Shown here piece by piece: positions 20,263-30,019 of a stretch of DNA of 64,000 bases. Source of the stretch: Noviherbaspirillum sp. Root189. GTDB taxonomy: Bacteria; Pseudomonadota; Gammaproteobacteria; Burkholderiales; Burkholderiaceae_D. The number at the start of each line of letters is the position of its first letter. Within the stretch, counting starts at the first letter, position 1. The position numbers and the translations under genes were made by a program. The DNA lies in contig NZ_LMHZ01000010.1 in NCBI RefSeq assembly GCF_001428545.1, forward strand, positions 1-64,000, in the 5' to 3' direction. Below the pieces are notes generated by a model. The model made no database searches and was not told where the DNA came from. It saw only the letters and a program-made list of their open reading frames with translations.

Positions 20263-21558
20263 GTGAAGATCATTATTTTAGGTAGCGGCGTTATAGGCAC
20301 CGCATCCGCGTATTACCTGGCGCAGGCCGGGCATGAAGTTACGGTCGTGGACCGTCAGCCGGCCGCCGCGCTGGAAACAAGCTTTGCCAATGCGGGCGAA
20401 GTCTCTCCCGGATATTCCGCACCGTGGGCCGCGCCTGGCATTCCGGTCAAGGCGCTCAAATGGCTGTTGATGCGCCATAGCCCGCTCGTAATCCAACCCA
20501 GTGTCGACCGTGACATGTGGCGTTGGGTGTTCCAGATGCTGGCAAATTGCACTACCTCCCGCTATGAAACCAACAAGGGCCGCATGGTAAGGCTTGCGGA
20601 ATACAGTCGCGACTGCCTGATCGAATTGCGGGCCGCTACCGGCATCAGTTATGACCATCGGACACAAGGCACTTTGCAACTATTCCGCACGCAGAAGCAG
20701 CTCGATGCGTCGGCACAGGACATTGCCGTTCTGCAGCAATATGGCGTGCCTTACGAAGTCCTCGATCCGGCCGGTTGCATCGGTGTCGAACCAGCCCTTG
20801 CACACGTAAAAGGAAAGTTCGTTGGCGCCTTACGCTTGCCGAACGATGAAACCGGCGACTGCTTCAAGTTTACGCAGCGTCTGGCAGAGTTGGCCGAACA
20901 AGCGGGTGTGGTGTTCAAGTACAACGTTAAAATAGAGAAATTGATTGCCGATGGCCGCAAGATCACCTCGATCAAGACCTCCACTGGCGAACTGCGGGCT
21001 GATAGCTATGTGCTCGCGCTGGGAAGTTACTCTCCGCTGCTTTTGCGCGACATTGGCATTCGCATTCCGGTCTACCCAATCAAGGGATATTCAATTACCG
21101 TACCCATCGAGAACGCTGCCGGCGCGCCAGAGTCGACCATCATGGATGAAACCTACAAGGTAGCGATTACACGTCTCGGTGATCGCATACGCGTTGGCGG
21201 TACCGCAGAGATTGCCGGTTATGACCTTACGCTGCGCAAAGCAAGGCGTGAAACGCTGGAGCATTCTGTTACCGATCTGTTTCCGCTGGGTGGCGATGTG
21301 AGCCGCGCAGAGTTCTGGGCGGGCTTGCGGCCCATGACACCGGACGGTACACCGGTGGTTGGTCCAACCCCGTATGGCAATCTTTTCCTGAACACCGGGC
21401 ATGGCACCTTGGGATGGACGATGGCGTGTGGCTCTGGCCGCCTGCTGGCCGACCTCGTTTCCGGAAGGCTTCCGGAGATCGATACGGAAGGGCTTTTCAT
21501 GAATCGCTACAGCCGTGCAAACCGTACCTTCGGCGTTCCGCAAGAGGTGCGCGCATGA
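20263..21558 (+). CDS. dadA: D-amino-acid dehydrogenase
   Basis: DadA is an FAD-dependent, membrane-associated dehydrogenase that oxidises D-alanine and other D-amino acids to 2-oxo acids, passing electrons to the respiratory chain. The 431-residue protein begins with the dinucleotide motif [21 protein letters not shown] (residues 4-24, read with one-residue breaks). It contains the family segments [19 protein letters not shown] and GLRPMTPDG, and the C-terminal [16 protein letters not shown] flavin loop. GTG start with AAGGAG 7 nt upstream. Its stop overlaps the next start (ATGA). Confidence 0.96.
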   Translation: MKIIILGSGVIGTASAYYLAQAGHEVTVVDRQPAAALETSFANAGEVSPGYSAPWAAPGIPVKALKWLLMRHSPLVIQPSVDRDMWRWVFQMLANCTTSRYETNKGRMVRLAEYSRDCLIELRAATGISYDHRTQGTLQLFRTQKQLDASAQDIAVLQQYGVPYEVLDPAGCIGVEPALAHVKGKFVGALRLPNDETGDCFKFTQRLAELAEQAGVVFKYNVKIEKLIADGRKITSIKTSTGELRADSYVLALGSYSPLLLRDIGIRIPVYPIKGYSITVPIENAAGAPESTIMDETYKVAITRLGDRIRVGGTAEIAGYDLTLRKARRETLEHSVTDLFPLGGDVSRAEFWAGLRPMTPDGTPVVGPTPYGNLFLNTGHGTLGWTMACGSGRLLADLVSGRLPEIDTEGLFMNRYSRANRTFGVPQEVRA

Positions 21559-22106
21559 GCCCGCATGGCGCGGAGCAGCCCTCATCAGTGCAGGAATTCC
21601 TTTTCGGTGACGCCTTGCTGCATACACGATTTTCCATGGCGATCGATGTACTGGCGCGCCTTGTAATGGCGCATCCCCGCTCGATGACCGCCGCGGCGCT
21701 TGCCGAGGCATCCGGACAAACGGCACGAAGTGTCCGGACCTTGCTGGGCACCATGCAGGTATGTGGACTGGTTTATCCCGACGACAAGATCAAGGATGCC
21801 TGGAGTTGCCCCGCGGCGCCAGGCAGGGTCACGCTGGCCGATGTCTTTCGCAGTGTTTCGATTGCACGTCCCGATGCTGCAACAACGAAGAAAACGGAAG
21901 GGCCAAAAGATTCGTCAGACGATACCCATTCCCCTGCACGTGCCGGCGTTGACCTGTTGCTAATGCAGGCCACAATGGCAATCAATCAAGTCGTATTCCA
22001 GCATCTGCAGTCGTTTGATCTTGGCAAGCTCAAGGCGGTATCGACAGGGGGGTCTTTCCAGATGTTGAAGTCAAAGTCACGCGACTATATCCCGGAGCCG
22101 CTGTAG
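21555..22106 (+). CDS. Rrf2-like winged-helix regulator without Fe-S cysteines
   Basis: The 183-residue protein has an Rrf2-type winged helix at about residues 25-95. The segments are [17 protein letters not shown] for the helix-turn-helix and [12 protein letters not shown] for the wing/dimer helix. Family members such as IscR and NsrR bind an Fe-S cluster through three clustered cysteines after the HTH. Here only two isolated Cys are present, in CGLVYP and SCPAAP, so a cluster is unlikely. A 60-residue variable tail follows. The ATG overlaps the dadA stop, so it is co-translated with dadA and probably helps regulate it. The family call is moderate. Confidence 0.7.
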   Translation: MSPHGAEQPSSVQEFLFGDALLHTRFSMAIDVLARLVMAHPRSMTAAALAEASGQTARSVRTLLGTMQVCGLVYPDDKIKDAWSCPAAPGRVTLADVFRSVSIARPDAATTKKTEGPKDSSDDTHSPARAGVDLLLMQATMAINQVVFQHLQSFDLGKLKAVSTGGSFQMLKSKSRDYIPEPL

Positions 22107-22216
22107 CCAAACTTCGGATGTGACTATTGTCGCATCCGAAGCGAGGGGATAAAGTAAATTCTCAGTCCGTCACCTTCAGGGTGGCGCACACACCTGAAAT
22201 ATTGAAACGGGAGATT

Positions 22217-23782
22217 ATGCGGATAGACGTCCAGTTCGCCGACCGCGTCGGCATCGCACATGAAATTCTCGCTGTTCTGGCCAGACGCAATATGAATGTA
22301 GTGGCTGTAGAAGTCGACTCATCAGACGTCTTTATCGACATCCCGGAGCTGACGCCGGATCTGTTACCACCTCTGCGTGAAGATTTCATGCAGGTGGCCG
22401 GTGTCGGGGGTGTCGATGTGGTTGACGTGTTGCCGGGCGCGCGCAGGCGACTTCACCTCGATACCTTGATGGCGGTGATGGCCGATCCGGTAATGGCAGT
22501 AGATGCCAGTGGCAGTATTGTCGCTGCCAATGCCGCTGCAGCCGCCGTTGCCCATCTGCCTGAAAATGACTTGCACGGCAGGACGTTGCAAGCTCTGTTC
22601 GGTGAAGCATCCCTGCATGCCGAACTTGTGAACGGAAAGTTCAATGCCCTCGCACGTGAAGTGCGGCTACACGGCGAGCCTTTTCTGCTAGAGGCGACCC
22701 CTGTATCAGAACCCGTCGACTCCAGCCTCGGCCAGACTGTCGGCGGCGTGATTACTCTGCATGCCCCACGCCGCCTCGGCGGTCGTCTGCATGCCCTCCA
22801 GCATGCGGGTGGAGGCTTTGACTCCATCATTGGAGAGTCCGAAGCAATCCGTGCACTCAAGGCGCGCGGCGCCCGCGTGGCAACGGTCGACGCGCCCTTG
22901 CTTATTACCGGAGAAACCGGGACCGGCAAAGAGTTGGTTGCGCAAGCCTGCCATGCCGCCAGCCCGCGTGCCAACGCGCCATTCCTTGCGCTCAATTGCG
23001 CTGCGTTGCCGGAAAGTCTCGCGGAAAGCGAGCTGTTCGGCTATATGTCGGGTGCCTTTACGGGTGCTGAACGAGGTGGTAAGCCCGGATTGATCGAGAT
23101 GGCGGAAGGGGGCAGCGTTTTCCTCGATGAAATCGGCGAAATGTCTCTGTATTTGCAGGCCAAATTGCTGCGTTTCCTGAACGACGGGAAATTCCGCCGA
23201 ATCGGCAGCGATCGCGAGATCAAGGTCAATGTGCGCATCATCAGCGCGACACACCGCAATCTACGCAAGATGGTGGCTGAAGGCGCGTTTCGGGAAGATC
23301 TGTTTTACCGTCTCAACGTACTGCAATTAGAAATGCCCGCACTTCGGGAACGCCCGGACGACATCCTGCTGCTTGCACGGCATTTCATTGAACGCGCCTG
23401 CACGCAGGCGCAAAAGCCGATTTGTCGGCTCAATCCCCAGGCGTGCGCGGCGCTGGTTGCCAATAGCTGGCCGGGCAATGTCCGTCAGCTGCAGAACGTG
23501 GTGTTCCGGGCAATCACCATGACGGACAAACGTATGCTGGATGTCTCGGACCTGGACCTCCCGGACCCGCACAGCAAGTTGGGCTTGATGGGCTTGACTG
23601 GGGACGTTGTACCGGCGGAGGATTGGGAGCATTCGATGGCAGGTTTCGAACGCATGCTATTGCAGAAGTTGTATCCACAATTCCCGTCGAGCCGCAAGCT
23701 CGCTCAGCGGCTCAAGACGTCGCACTCCATGATCGCGAACAAGTTGCGCAAGTACGGCATTCCGGGTCATCGAGGGGATTGA
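22217..23782 (+). CDS. TyrR/PhhR-like sigma-54-type regulator (ACT-PAS-AAA-HTH)
   Basis: The 521-residue protein has the TyrR order: ACT domain (residues 1-75), PAS (about 80-185), AAA+ domain (about 205-435) and a TyrR-type HTH at the C-terminus (SSRKLAQRLKTSHSMIANKL). Walker A is GETGTGKE (232-239). Unlike the enteric TyrR, it keeps the sigma-54 contact motif GAFTGA (279-284), so it should activate RpoN promoters. The start at 22217 follows GGGAG by 6 nt and begins the ACT strand; the frame is open to 22127. It lies 110 bp after the Rrf2-like gene. It is the likely activator of the -24/-12 promoter before alr, with an amino acid as ligand. Confidence 0.88.
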   Translation: MRIDVQFADRVGIAHEILAVLARRNMNVVAVEVDSSDVFIDIPELTPDLLPPLREDFMQVAGVGGVDVVDVLPGARRRLHLDTLMAVMADPVMAVDASGSIVAANAAAAAVAHLPENDLHGRTLQALFGEASLHAELVNGKFNALAREVRLHGEPFLLEATPVSEPVDSSLGQTVGGVITLHAPRRLGGRLHALQHAGGGFDSIIGESEAIRALKARGARVATVDAPLLITGETGTGKELVAQACHAASPRANAPFLALNCAALPESLAESELFGYMSGAFTGAERGGKPGLIEMAEGGSVFLDEIGEMSLYLQAKLLRFLNDGKFRRIGSDREIKVNVRIISATHRNLRKMVAEGAFREDLFYRLNVLQLEMPALRERPDDILLLARHFIERACTQAQKPICRLNPQACAALVANSWPGNVRQLQNVVFRAITMTDKRMLDVSDLDLPDPHSKLGLMGLTGDVVPAEDWEHSMAGFERMLLQKLYPQFPSSRKLAQRLKTSHSMIANKLRKYGIPGHRGD

Positions 23783-23796
23783 TTTTTGAGCGGGCG

Positions 23797-23833
23797 ACAG
23801 TGCCATGCCGGCTGAGGCCGGTATTGGCACTGT
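23797..23833 (+). repeat. Long imperfect hairpin after the TyrR-like gene
   Basis: ACAGTGCCATGCCGGC and GCCGGTATTGGCACTGT pair over a TGAG loop with a small bulge, 14 nt after the stop. It has no U-tract, so it is either a Rho-assisted 3' end or a dispersed palindromic element. Confidence 0.6.
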
Positions 23834-23954
23834 GTTCGGCCGATCGATTTGAATAGCGGCATCAATGGTGCCCATGATGCGAAAGCGAAGTGGCCGGAGT
23901 AAGTCAACCGCTCCCTACAACGATAGGAAAGAGCCATCCCGTTCGGAAGCCGCG

Positions 23955-24140
23955 TTAATGAGCCGACGTGTCGTCGTCCAGATCTTCAGGTGGATTTACC
24001 GCAGGAATGGTGTATTTCTCTTCCGCCCAGGCACCCAGGTCGATCTGCTTGCAGCGCTCGGAGCAAAATGGGCGGTACTTGTTTTTGTCGTTCCATTCGA
24101 CCTTTTTGCCGCACGTCGGGCAATCTACTACGGTCGTCAT
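23955..24140 (-). CDS. yacG: DNA gyrase inhibitor / zinc-binding protein YacG
   Basis: The 61-residue YacG-family protein has four zinc-binding cysteines, CPTC near residue 9 and CSERC near residue 28, followed by the conserved IDLGAWA segment. E. coli YacG binds gyrase B and inhibits DNA binding. It follows zapD by 8 bp in the pilD-coaE-zapD-yacG order typical of Betaproteobacteria. Confidence 0.93.
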   Translation of the reverse strand: MTTVVDCPTCGKKVEWNDKNKYRPFCSERCKQIDLGAWAEEKYTIPAVNPPEDLDDDTSAH

Positions 24141-24148
24141 CGTTTACC

Positions 24149-24904
24149 TCAAAAATTGCAAAGTGTTAATTCAAAGGGGACGTCACTCTCGAAGGACTTT
24201 GGCTTCATATCGCCATCCTGCGAAGTAAAGCGGACCCACAACATGTACTTGTTGGCCGATATTTCCGGAATCGCACCCAGTGCTCCATCAATGGTCAGGC
24301 GAAGCATCTGATATACCTTTCCTTGCAGCATTTGCTGATAGCTACCCGCTTGGGCTACGGTGTTCACGGTGCGACCAGATTCACGCAGCAGCTTCAGGAC
24401 AACGCCGATCGCATCGAACAGTGGGGCTAATGGTGCGAACCAGTGCGAAATATCGTCATAACGCTGCTGAGGCGTACGATGCTGCCACGCAAAATACGAG
24501 GGGAGGTCGAATTCGCAGGCGCCACCGGGAATGATGGTTCTTCCGCGAATGCTCATCAGCCATTCATTCTCCCGTACGTTTTGTCCGGTCCTGCCCTGAG
24601 CTGCCATCAGCGCCGTGCTACTGCGGTCGATGTCGGATAGCACTTCATCCAGCCGCTCGGAAAGAACGTTTGGATTGGACTTAAATCCTAAAAGAGTCTG
24701 TTTTTGCCGTTCGAGTTCCTGCAGCAAGTCGGACTTCAGATCCGCCCGTCCGGCAACTTCCAGCATTTCAAAGATGGTCGACAACGCGACATGGTGCTGC
24801 AGGGCATGTTCCTGATGGAGAAAAAAAACGAACTTCTCATACAGGTCCTCCAGCCGCAGCAGTGTGCGAATACGCTCGTTGAAAGGGTATTCGTAGATGA
24901 TCAA
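24149..24904 (-). CDS. zapD: Cell division protein ZapD
   Basis: ZapD (formerly YacF/DUF1342) is a cytoplasmic FtsZ-bundling factor. The 251-residue length and the N-terminus YEYPFNERIRTLLRLEDLY are diagnostic. The protein is alpha-helical for about 110 residues with a beta domain after it. Neighbours coaE and yacG on the same strand are the conserved context. 148 bp separate it from coaE, enough for an own promoter, though none is obvious. Confidence 0.96.
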   Translation of the reverse strand: MIIYEYPFNERIRTLLRLEDLYEKFVFFLHQEHALQHHVALSTIFEMLEVAGRADLKSDLLQELERQKQTLLGFKSNPNVLSERLDEVLSDIDRSSTALMAAQGRTGQNVRENEWLMSIRGRTIIPGGACEFDLPSYFAWQHRTPQQRYDDISHWFAPLAPLFDAIGVVLKLLRESGRTVNTVAQAGSYQQMLQGKVYQMLRLTIDGALGAIPEISANKYMLWVRFTSQDGDMKPKSFESDVPFELTLCNF

Positions 24905-25052
24905 AGTGACGTCCCTTTGGTGGAAAGGTGGGCTGGAAACATTTACGTGATTCTGAACGAAGCCATGAAAAATTACAAATCCTGCATGTCAAATGAATCG
25001 TAACGAAACGTGTCGCTTCAATGGTAAATCCATCGAGTCGCAACCCCTTCGA

Positions 25053-25685
25053 TCAGGAAGCGGTCGCCAGAGCCAAATACCGTGCGTGCAGCTGTTCAAC
25101 CTGAGGTATCAGCGCGGATGCCTCGCCATCGTTGTCGATCACGTCGTCAGCCGCCGCCAGGCGCTCCTCACGAGATACCTGGGCCGCCATAATGGCGTGT
25201 ACCTGAGGCTCCGTAAGGCCACTTCGGCTCATGACACGTCTTACCTGCGTAACCTCCTGGCAATCAACGACCAATACCCGTGATACGCGATCCTTCCAGC
25301 CACGCGACTCTACCAGCAAGGGTACGACAAAGATCAGGTAGACACCCTGCGCTTCCGCGGCGGCGCGCTCGGTTTCGATGCGGATCAGCGGGTGGAGTAT
25401 GGCTTCCAGTCGTACTTTGGCGTCAGGTTCGGCAAAGACGTACTCTCGCATTCGTGCACGATTCATGGCACCGTCGGGAGTCAGGAAAGCGGCACCGAAC
25501 TGTGCATGAATCTCGGGAATGGCCAAACCGCCTGGCATCGTTAATTGATGCGCTATCAGGTCGGTATCGACGACGGCAGCGCCACGTGCGGCCAGCATGT
25601 CGGCAACGGTCGTCTTGCCGCTGCCGATGCCGCCGGTCAGGCCGACCGAAAATCTGCGTTTCGGGATTGGTTCCATACCCGTCAT
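25053..25685 (-). CDS. coaE: Dephospho-CoA kinase
   Basis: CoaE performs the last step of coenzyme A synthesis, phosphorylating the 3'-hydroxyl of dephospho-CoA. The P-loop is [15 protein letters not shown] near residue 14, and the lid/CoA region [14 protein letters not shown] follows. The predicted 210 residues match the family. The frame opens at 25730 inside pilD. The ATG at 25685, one base after the pilD stop, is the coupled start; ATG at 25676 is an alternative. Confidence 0.95.
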   Translation of the reverse strand: MTGMEPIPKRRFSVGLTGGIGSGKTTVADMLAARGAAVVDTDLIAHQLTMPGGLAIPEIHAQFGAAFLTPDGAMNRARMREYVFAEPDAKVRLEAILHPLIRIETERAAAEAQGVYLIFVVPLLVESRGWKDRVSRVLVVDCQEVTQVRRVMSRSGLTEPQVHAIMAAQVSREERLAAADDVIDNDGEASALIPQVEQLHARYLALATAS

Positions 25686-25686
25686 G

Positions 25687-26556
25687 TTAAACCGGAAAAC
25701 CGAGGTATGCCTCGGCCAGCGGTTTGCCATACAGCAGAGCGATCACTCCTGCTGCCGCGAGATAAGGGCCAAAGGGAATCGGGTTATTGCGACCATGCCG
25801 TGCAAAGGCGATCAGCGAAATACCGACGACTGCGCCGACCAGGGAGGACAGCAGAATGATGCTCGGCAGCATTTTCCAGCCCAGCCAGGCACCCAGCGCG
25901 CCGAGAAGCTTGAAGTCGCCATATCCCATCCCTTCCTTGCCGGTCGCCAGTTTGAATAGCCAATACACGGCCCACAGCACCAGGTAGCCGGCCGCGGCGC
26001 CAATCACGGCTTCATTGAGCGGAACAAATACACCATTCAAATTGATCAGGAGGCCACACCAAAGCAGCGGCAGCGTCAGGTCATCAGGCAGCAACTGCGT
26101 ATCCGCGTCGATAAAGGTCATTGCGATCAGGAGGTAAGCGAATAACAAAGTGGCGAGTCCCGCCACGCCGCTGCCGAACCGCCAGACCAGAAAGGCGGAC
26201 AAGGTGCCTGTCAGCAGTTCAACGATCGGGTAACGTGCCGATATCGGCGCCTTGCACCCCCTGCATTTACCGCGCAGAACCAGATAGCTGATCACGGGGA
26301 TGTTTTCGAGAGCCGTGATCTGGTGGCCACAATGCGGGCAGCAGGAACGCGGCACCATCAAGTTGTAGCGATCGGTATGCGGCAAGGGCTTGCCGCTTTC
26401 ATGCGCGACATAGTTATCGGACTCACGCTGCATCATCTTGGGCAGGCGATGAATCACGACGTTGAGGAAACTACCGATCAGCAAGCCGAATACGCCTGCC
26501 AATATGGTTGGAAGCAGGCTGCCAGGTGGCGCGAAAAGATACGGGTCAAACAACAT
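25687..26556 (-). CDS. pilD: Type IV prepilin peptidase / N-methylase PilD
   Basis: PilD cleaves the leader of type IV prepilins and pseudopilins at the inner membrane and methylates the new N-terminus. The 289-residue protein has about seven to eight membrane segments. Its cytoplasmic loop carries two CxxC pairs (CPHC and CRGC), and the catalytic aspartates lie in [16 protein letters not shown] and [16 protein letters not shown]. The pilC gene upstream ends in its own terminator, so pilD-coaE-zapD-yacG is probably a separate transcript. Confidence 0.96.
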   Translation of the reverse strand: MLFDPYLFAPPGSLLPTILAGVFGLLIGSFLNVVIHRLPKMMQRESDNYVAHESGKPLPHTDRYNLMVPRSCCPHCGHQITALENIPVISYLVLRGKCRGCKAPISARYPIVELLTGTLSAFLVWRFGSGVAGLATLLFAYLLIAMTFIDADTQLLPDDLTLPLLWCGLLINLNGVFVPLNEAVIGAAAGYLVLWAVYWLFKLATGKEGMGYGDFKLLGALGAWLGWKMLPSIILLSSLVGAVVGISLIAFARHGRNNPIPFGPYLAAAGVIALLYGKPLAEAYLGFPV

Positions 26557-26800
26557 TCAGCCTACCTCGCTATGCTGCACACCAAAACCAGCGCTTTGCA
26601 ATGGTTTCTGAATGATGTGCTTTGATGATTTAATTGATACAGGGTTAATGAAGTACTACCGTCGGCCACTCGCCGCAATGTGTGCGTTGTGGTCTACGCG
26701 AAGCGAGCGCATATTAAAACATAAGGCGCGAAAGTGAACTAGCAGCAATGCTTCCTATATGTCCAGGCGCCTCTGGTCCATTCCCGATTCACGTATGCCA
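26557..26800 (-). other. Intergenic region upstream of pilD
   Basis: No gene is visible. Because a terminator closes the pilC transcript on its far side, this stretch should hold the pilD promoter. I do not see a convincing -35/-10 pair by eye. Confidence 0.5.
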
Positions 26801-26837
26801 AACAAAAACTCCTTCGGCTTTGCGGCGGAAGGAGTTT
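26801..26837 (-). terminator. Intrinsic terminator after pilC
   Basis: AAACTCCTTC (26806-26815) pairs with GAAGGAGTTT (26828-26837). On the minus strand the stem is followed by a T-rich tail (TTGTT at 26801-26805), so it stops pilB-pilC transcription. Confidence 0.88.
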
Positions 26838-26863
26838 CAAGAGAAGTCATGCGGTATCGTGGG

Positions 26864-28096
26864 TCAGACGACTGCGCCCAGTTTAAAGATTGGCAGGTAC
26901 ATCGCAATAACCAGGCCGCCAATCAGCACGCCAAGAATGGCCATGATGAGCGGTTCCATCAAACTGGACAACGATGCGACGGCCTCATCCACCTCGGCTT
27001 CATAGAAATCCGCCACTTTGCCGAGCATTTGGTCAAGCGCACCGGACTCCTCGCCAATGGACACCATCTGGGTCACCATATTCGGAAAGACATTTGAGTT
27101 CTGCATTGCAGCGGTCAGGCTGGTACCGGTACTGACTTCCGTCTGAATCTTTTTAGTGGCATCCATATAAATGGTATTGCCCGATGCGCCGCCAACCGAG
27201 TCCAGCGACTCGACTAATGGAACACCGGCCGCAAACATTGTCGCCAGCGTTCGCGTCCAGCGTGCAATTGTCGCCTTGCGAATCACCGCGCCGAAAATCG
27301 GCGCCTGCAGCAGGACCTTGTCCATGAAACGCTGCACCTTCTGGGACCGCCGCCACGATTGAAAGAACAGGTACAGCCCGGAGAACAGGCCGCCAAAAAT
27401 AATGTACCAGTAACTGACGAAGAAATCGGAAATTGCCATCACAAACAAGGTTGGCGCCGGCAAGTCCGCACCAAAGCTTTTGAACACTTCCTTGAACGCC
27501 GGGACCACCCAGATCATGATCACCGAGGTCACCACGAAGGCGACCACCAGGATGGAAATCGGATAGAAGAGTGCCGATTTGATCTTGCCCTTGATGGCCT
27601 GTGTTTTTTCCTTGTAGATCGCAAGCCGCGTCAGCAGGTCCTCAAGAATACCCGCCTGCTCGCCTGCGGCGACCAGGTTACAGAACAGGTTGTCGAAATA
27701 CAGCGGAAACTTGCGGAACGCCTGGTTCAGGCTGCTGCCAGTTTCGATATCGGTACGGATATCCTGGATCAGCTTCGCCACCGAGGGGTTGGAATGTCCC
27801 TTGCCGACGATATCGAAGGACTGCAGCAGCGGCACCCCCGCCTTCATCATGGTGGCGAGCTGACGCGTGAACAGAGTAATGTCCTTGTCGCTGATCTTCT
27901 TCCCGCTGCGGAAGGTTTTCTTCTTGAGCTTGGTGACCAGAATGCCTTGGCGGCGCAGTGTCACGTTGACGATGGTTTCGCTGCCCGCGCGTAACTCGCC
28001 CTTGATGACCTTGCCGGCCTTGTCCTTGCCTTCCCAGAGATAGACTGTTTCCTTGACGGCGGTCGCCATCGCACCTTTACTGGCACTGGTTGCCAT
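26864..28096 (-). CDS. pilC: Type IV pilus inner-membrane platform protein PilC
   Basis: The 410-residue protein has two repeated GspF domains and three transmembrane segments typical of PilC. Conserved blocks are LFTRQLATMMKAGVPLLQSF in the first domain and RWTRTLATMFAAGVPLVESL in the second. PilC couples the PilB/PilT motors to pilin assembly. It follows pilB after 13 bp on the minus strand. The N-terminal 40 residues, with the VYLWEGKDKAGKVIKGE segment, match the family start. Confidence 0.97.
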   Translation of the reverse strand: MATSASKGAMATAVKETVYLWEGKDKAGKVIKGELRAGSETIVNVTLRRQGILVTKLKKKTFRSGKKISDKDITLFTRQLATMMKAGVPLLQSFDIVGKGHSNPSVAKLIQDIRTDIETGSSLNQAFRKFPLYFDNLFCNLVAAGEQAGILEDLLTRLAIYKEKTQAIKGKIKSALFYPISILVVAFVVTSVIMIWVVPAFKEVFKSFGADLPAPTLFVMAISDFFVSYWYIIFGGLFSGLYLFFQSWRRSQKVQRFMDKVLLQAPIFGAVIRKATIARWTRTLATMFAAGVPLVESLDSVGGASGNTIYMDATKKIQTEVSTGTSLTAAMQNSNVFPNMVTQMVSIGEESGALDQMLGKVADFYEAEVDEAVASLSSLMEPLIMAILGVLIGGLVIAMYLPIFKLGAVV

Positions 28097-28109
28097 ACGT
28101 TTCCCCTTA

Positions 28110-29840
28110 CTATTCGTTGGTGCAGCCGAGTACTTCTTCCAGGCTGGTCAGGCCCTGCTTGACCTTGACCAGACCTGATTCACGCAGTGTCTTCACACCG
28201 TCGCGGCGGGATTGTTCTTCGATTTCCAATGCGGTGCCGTGAGCCAGAATAATGCGCTCGATCTCTTCGGAAATCGGCATGATCTGATAAATGCCCACCC
28301 GGCCCTTGTAGCCGCTGCCGCTGCATCGTTCGCAGCCGACAGGCTTGTACGGCATCCATGTGCCGTCAAGTTCATCTTCCTTGAATCCGGCTTCCAGGAG
28401 AGCTTCATCCGGAATCGATACCGGTTGCTTGCAGGTGCACAGACGCCGTGCAAGGCGCTGTGCGGTAATCATGATGACCGAGGAGGCGATATTGAAGGGC
28501 GCCACGCCCATGTTCATCAGGCGGGTCAGTGTCGACGGCGCATCGTTGGTGTGCAGAGTGGAAAACACCATGTGACCCGTCTGTGCTGCCTTGATGGCAA
28601 TGTCTGCGGTATCCAGGTCGCGAATCTCGCCCACCATGATGATGTCGGGATCCTGGCGCAGGAAAGCCTTCAGTGCCGCAGCAAAGGTCAGGCCCGCGCG
28701 GTCATTGACGTTGACCTGGTTGACGCCGGGCAGGTTGATTTCAGCCGGATCCTCGGCGGTCGAGATGTTGATTCCCGGTTTGTTCAGGATGTTGAGACAG
28801 GTGTACAGCGAGACGGTCTTGCCGGAGCCGGTCGGCCCGGTGACCAGCACCATGCCGTACGGGCGCTCGATCGCCTTGAGCAGCAGCTCCTTCTGATCCG
28901 GATCGTAACCCAAGGCCTCAATGCCCATCTGCGCCTGGCTGGGATCAAGGATACGCATGACGATCTTTTCGCCGAAGAGCGTGGGCAGTGTGCTGACACG
29001 GAAATCGATCGCCCGGTTCTTTGACACGACCAGCTTCATGCGGCCATCTTGCGGCACGCGCTTTTCAGAGATATCGAGCTTGGAAATCACCTTGATGCGC
29101 GATGCCAGCTTTTCCTTGATTGCCAGCGGTGGTTGCGCAATTTCTTTCAATACGCCATCGACGCGAAAACGAATACGGTAAAACTTTTCGAACGGTTCGA
29201 AATGGAGATCGGATGCGCCCATATTGATCGCATCCAGCAAAATCTTTTGCAGGAACTTGACCACCGGCGCATCGTCGATATCCGCGCTTTGGGCTTCGCT
29301 CGAGGCGGCTGCGGCGACTTCTTCATCGGTCAGGTCGATATCGAGATCATCACCGATCAGGTCGCTCAGGTTTTCTTCGGTGCTTTTGCCCAGTTTGTCG
29401 ATCAGCTGTACCAGCGCCCGATGTTCAACAATCACCGGTTCGACGGTCAGCTCGGTCTGGAACTTGATCTGGTCGAGAATGTGGGTATTGGTCGGGTCCG
29501 AAATGGCGACCGATAGCTTGTTGCCTCGCTTGGCGAGCGCGACCACACGCTGTTTCTGCACCAGCTTGATGTCGATGACGTTCGCTGGCAGGTAGTTCAG
29601 GTTGAAAACTGAAAAGTCGACCAGAGGATAACCAAACGTATCGGAACAAAACGAGGCAAGAGCGCGCGCGTCGATGCTGCCGCTATCGATCAGCACATCG
29701 ATGAATGGCACTTTCTCTGCTGTCGCCTGTTTGTTCAGGGCGTCAGCCTGCTGTGCAGTGAGCTTGCCTGCCTGTACCAAAGCACGGGCAAGGCTGGGAA
29801 GGGCCGCACTTGTGGGCTGATTGGGAAGTACCGCCGCCAT
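28110..29840 (-). CDS. pilB: Type IV pilus assembly ATPase PilB
   Basis: PilB is the hexameric cytoplasmic ATPase that powers pilus extension. The 576-residue protein has a MshEN/GspE N-terminal domain and Walker A GPTGSGKT. The Asp and His boxes are present, with Walker B region QDPDIIMVGEIRD. Four zinc-ligand cysteines occur as CTC and CERC. It is first in the pilB-pilC pair. A small hairpin (ATTAGATG / CATCTAAT, 29884-29910) lies upstream in the leader region. Confidence 0.97.
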   Translation of the reverse strand: MAAVLPNQPTSAALPSLARALVQAGKLTAQQADALNKQATAEKVPFIDVLIDSGSIDARALASFCSDTFGYPLVDFSVFNLNYLPANVIDIKLVQKQRVVALAKRGNKLSVAISDPTNTHILDQIKFQTELTVEPVIVEHRALVQLIDKLGKSTEENLSDLIGDDLDIDLTDEEVAAAASSEAQSADIDDAPVVKFLQKILLDAINMGASDLHFEPFEKFYRIRFRVDGVLKEIAQPPLAIKEKLASRIKVISKLDISEKRVPQDGRMKLVVSKNRAIDFRVSTLPTLFGEKIVMRILDPSQAQMGIEALGYDPDQKELLLKAIERPYGMVLVTGPTGSGKTVSLYTCLNILNKPGINISTAEDPAEINLPGVNQVNVNDRAGLTFAAALKAFLRQDPDIIMVGEIRDLDTADIAIKAAQTGHMVFSTLHTNDAPSTLTRLMNMGVAPFNIASSVIMITAQRLARRLCTCKQPVSIPDEALLEAGFKEDELDGTWMPYKPVGCERCSGSGYKGRVGIYQIMPISEEIERIILAHGTALEIEEQSRRDGVKTLRESGLVKVKQGLTSLEEVLGCTNE

Positions 29841-30019
29841 GTATGTTATTGAGCCGTGTTGAGGTCAGAATCGTCCAAGTTGCATTAGATGATGCCTACA
29901 GGCATCTAATTTGTAAAGGTATTGTGCCAAAGTGACATCAAGATGGTGCCAAGTGTGTCTTGTGTGTGTCACTTCCGGGAAACAGATGTCGCGCCCAGCA
30001 GGTGCGGCAGGTGCCGACG

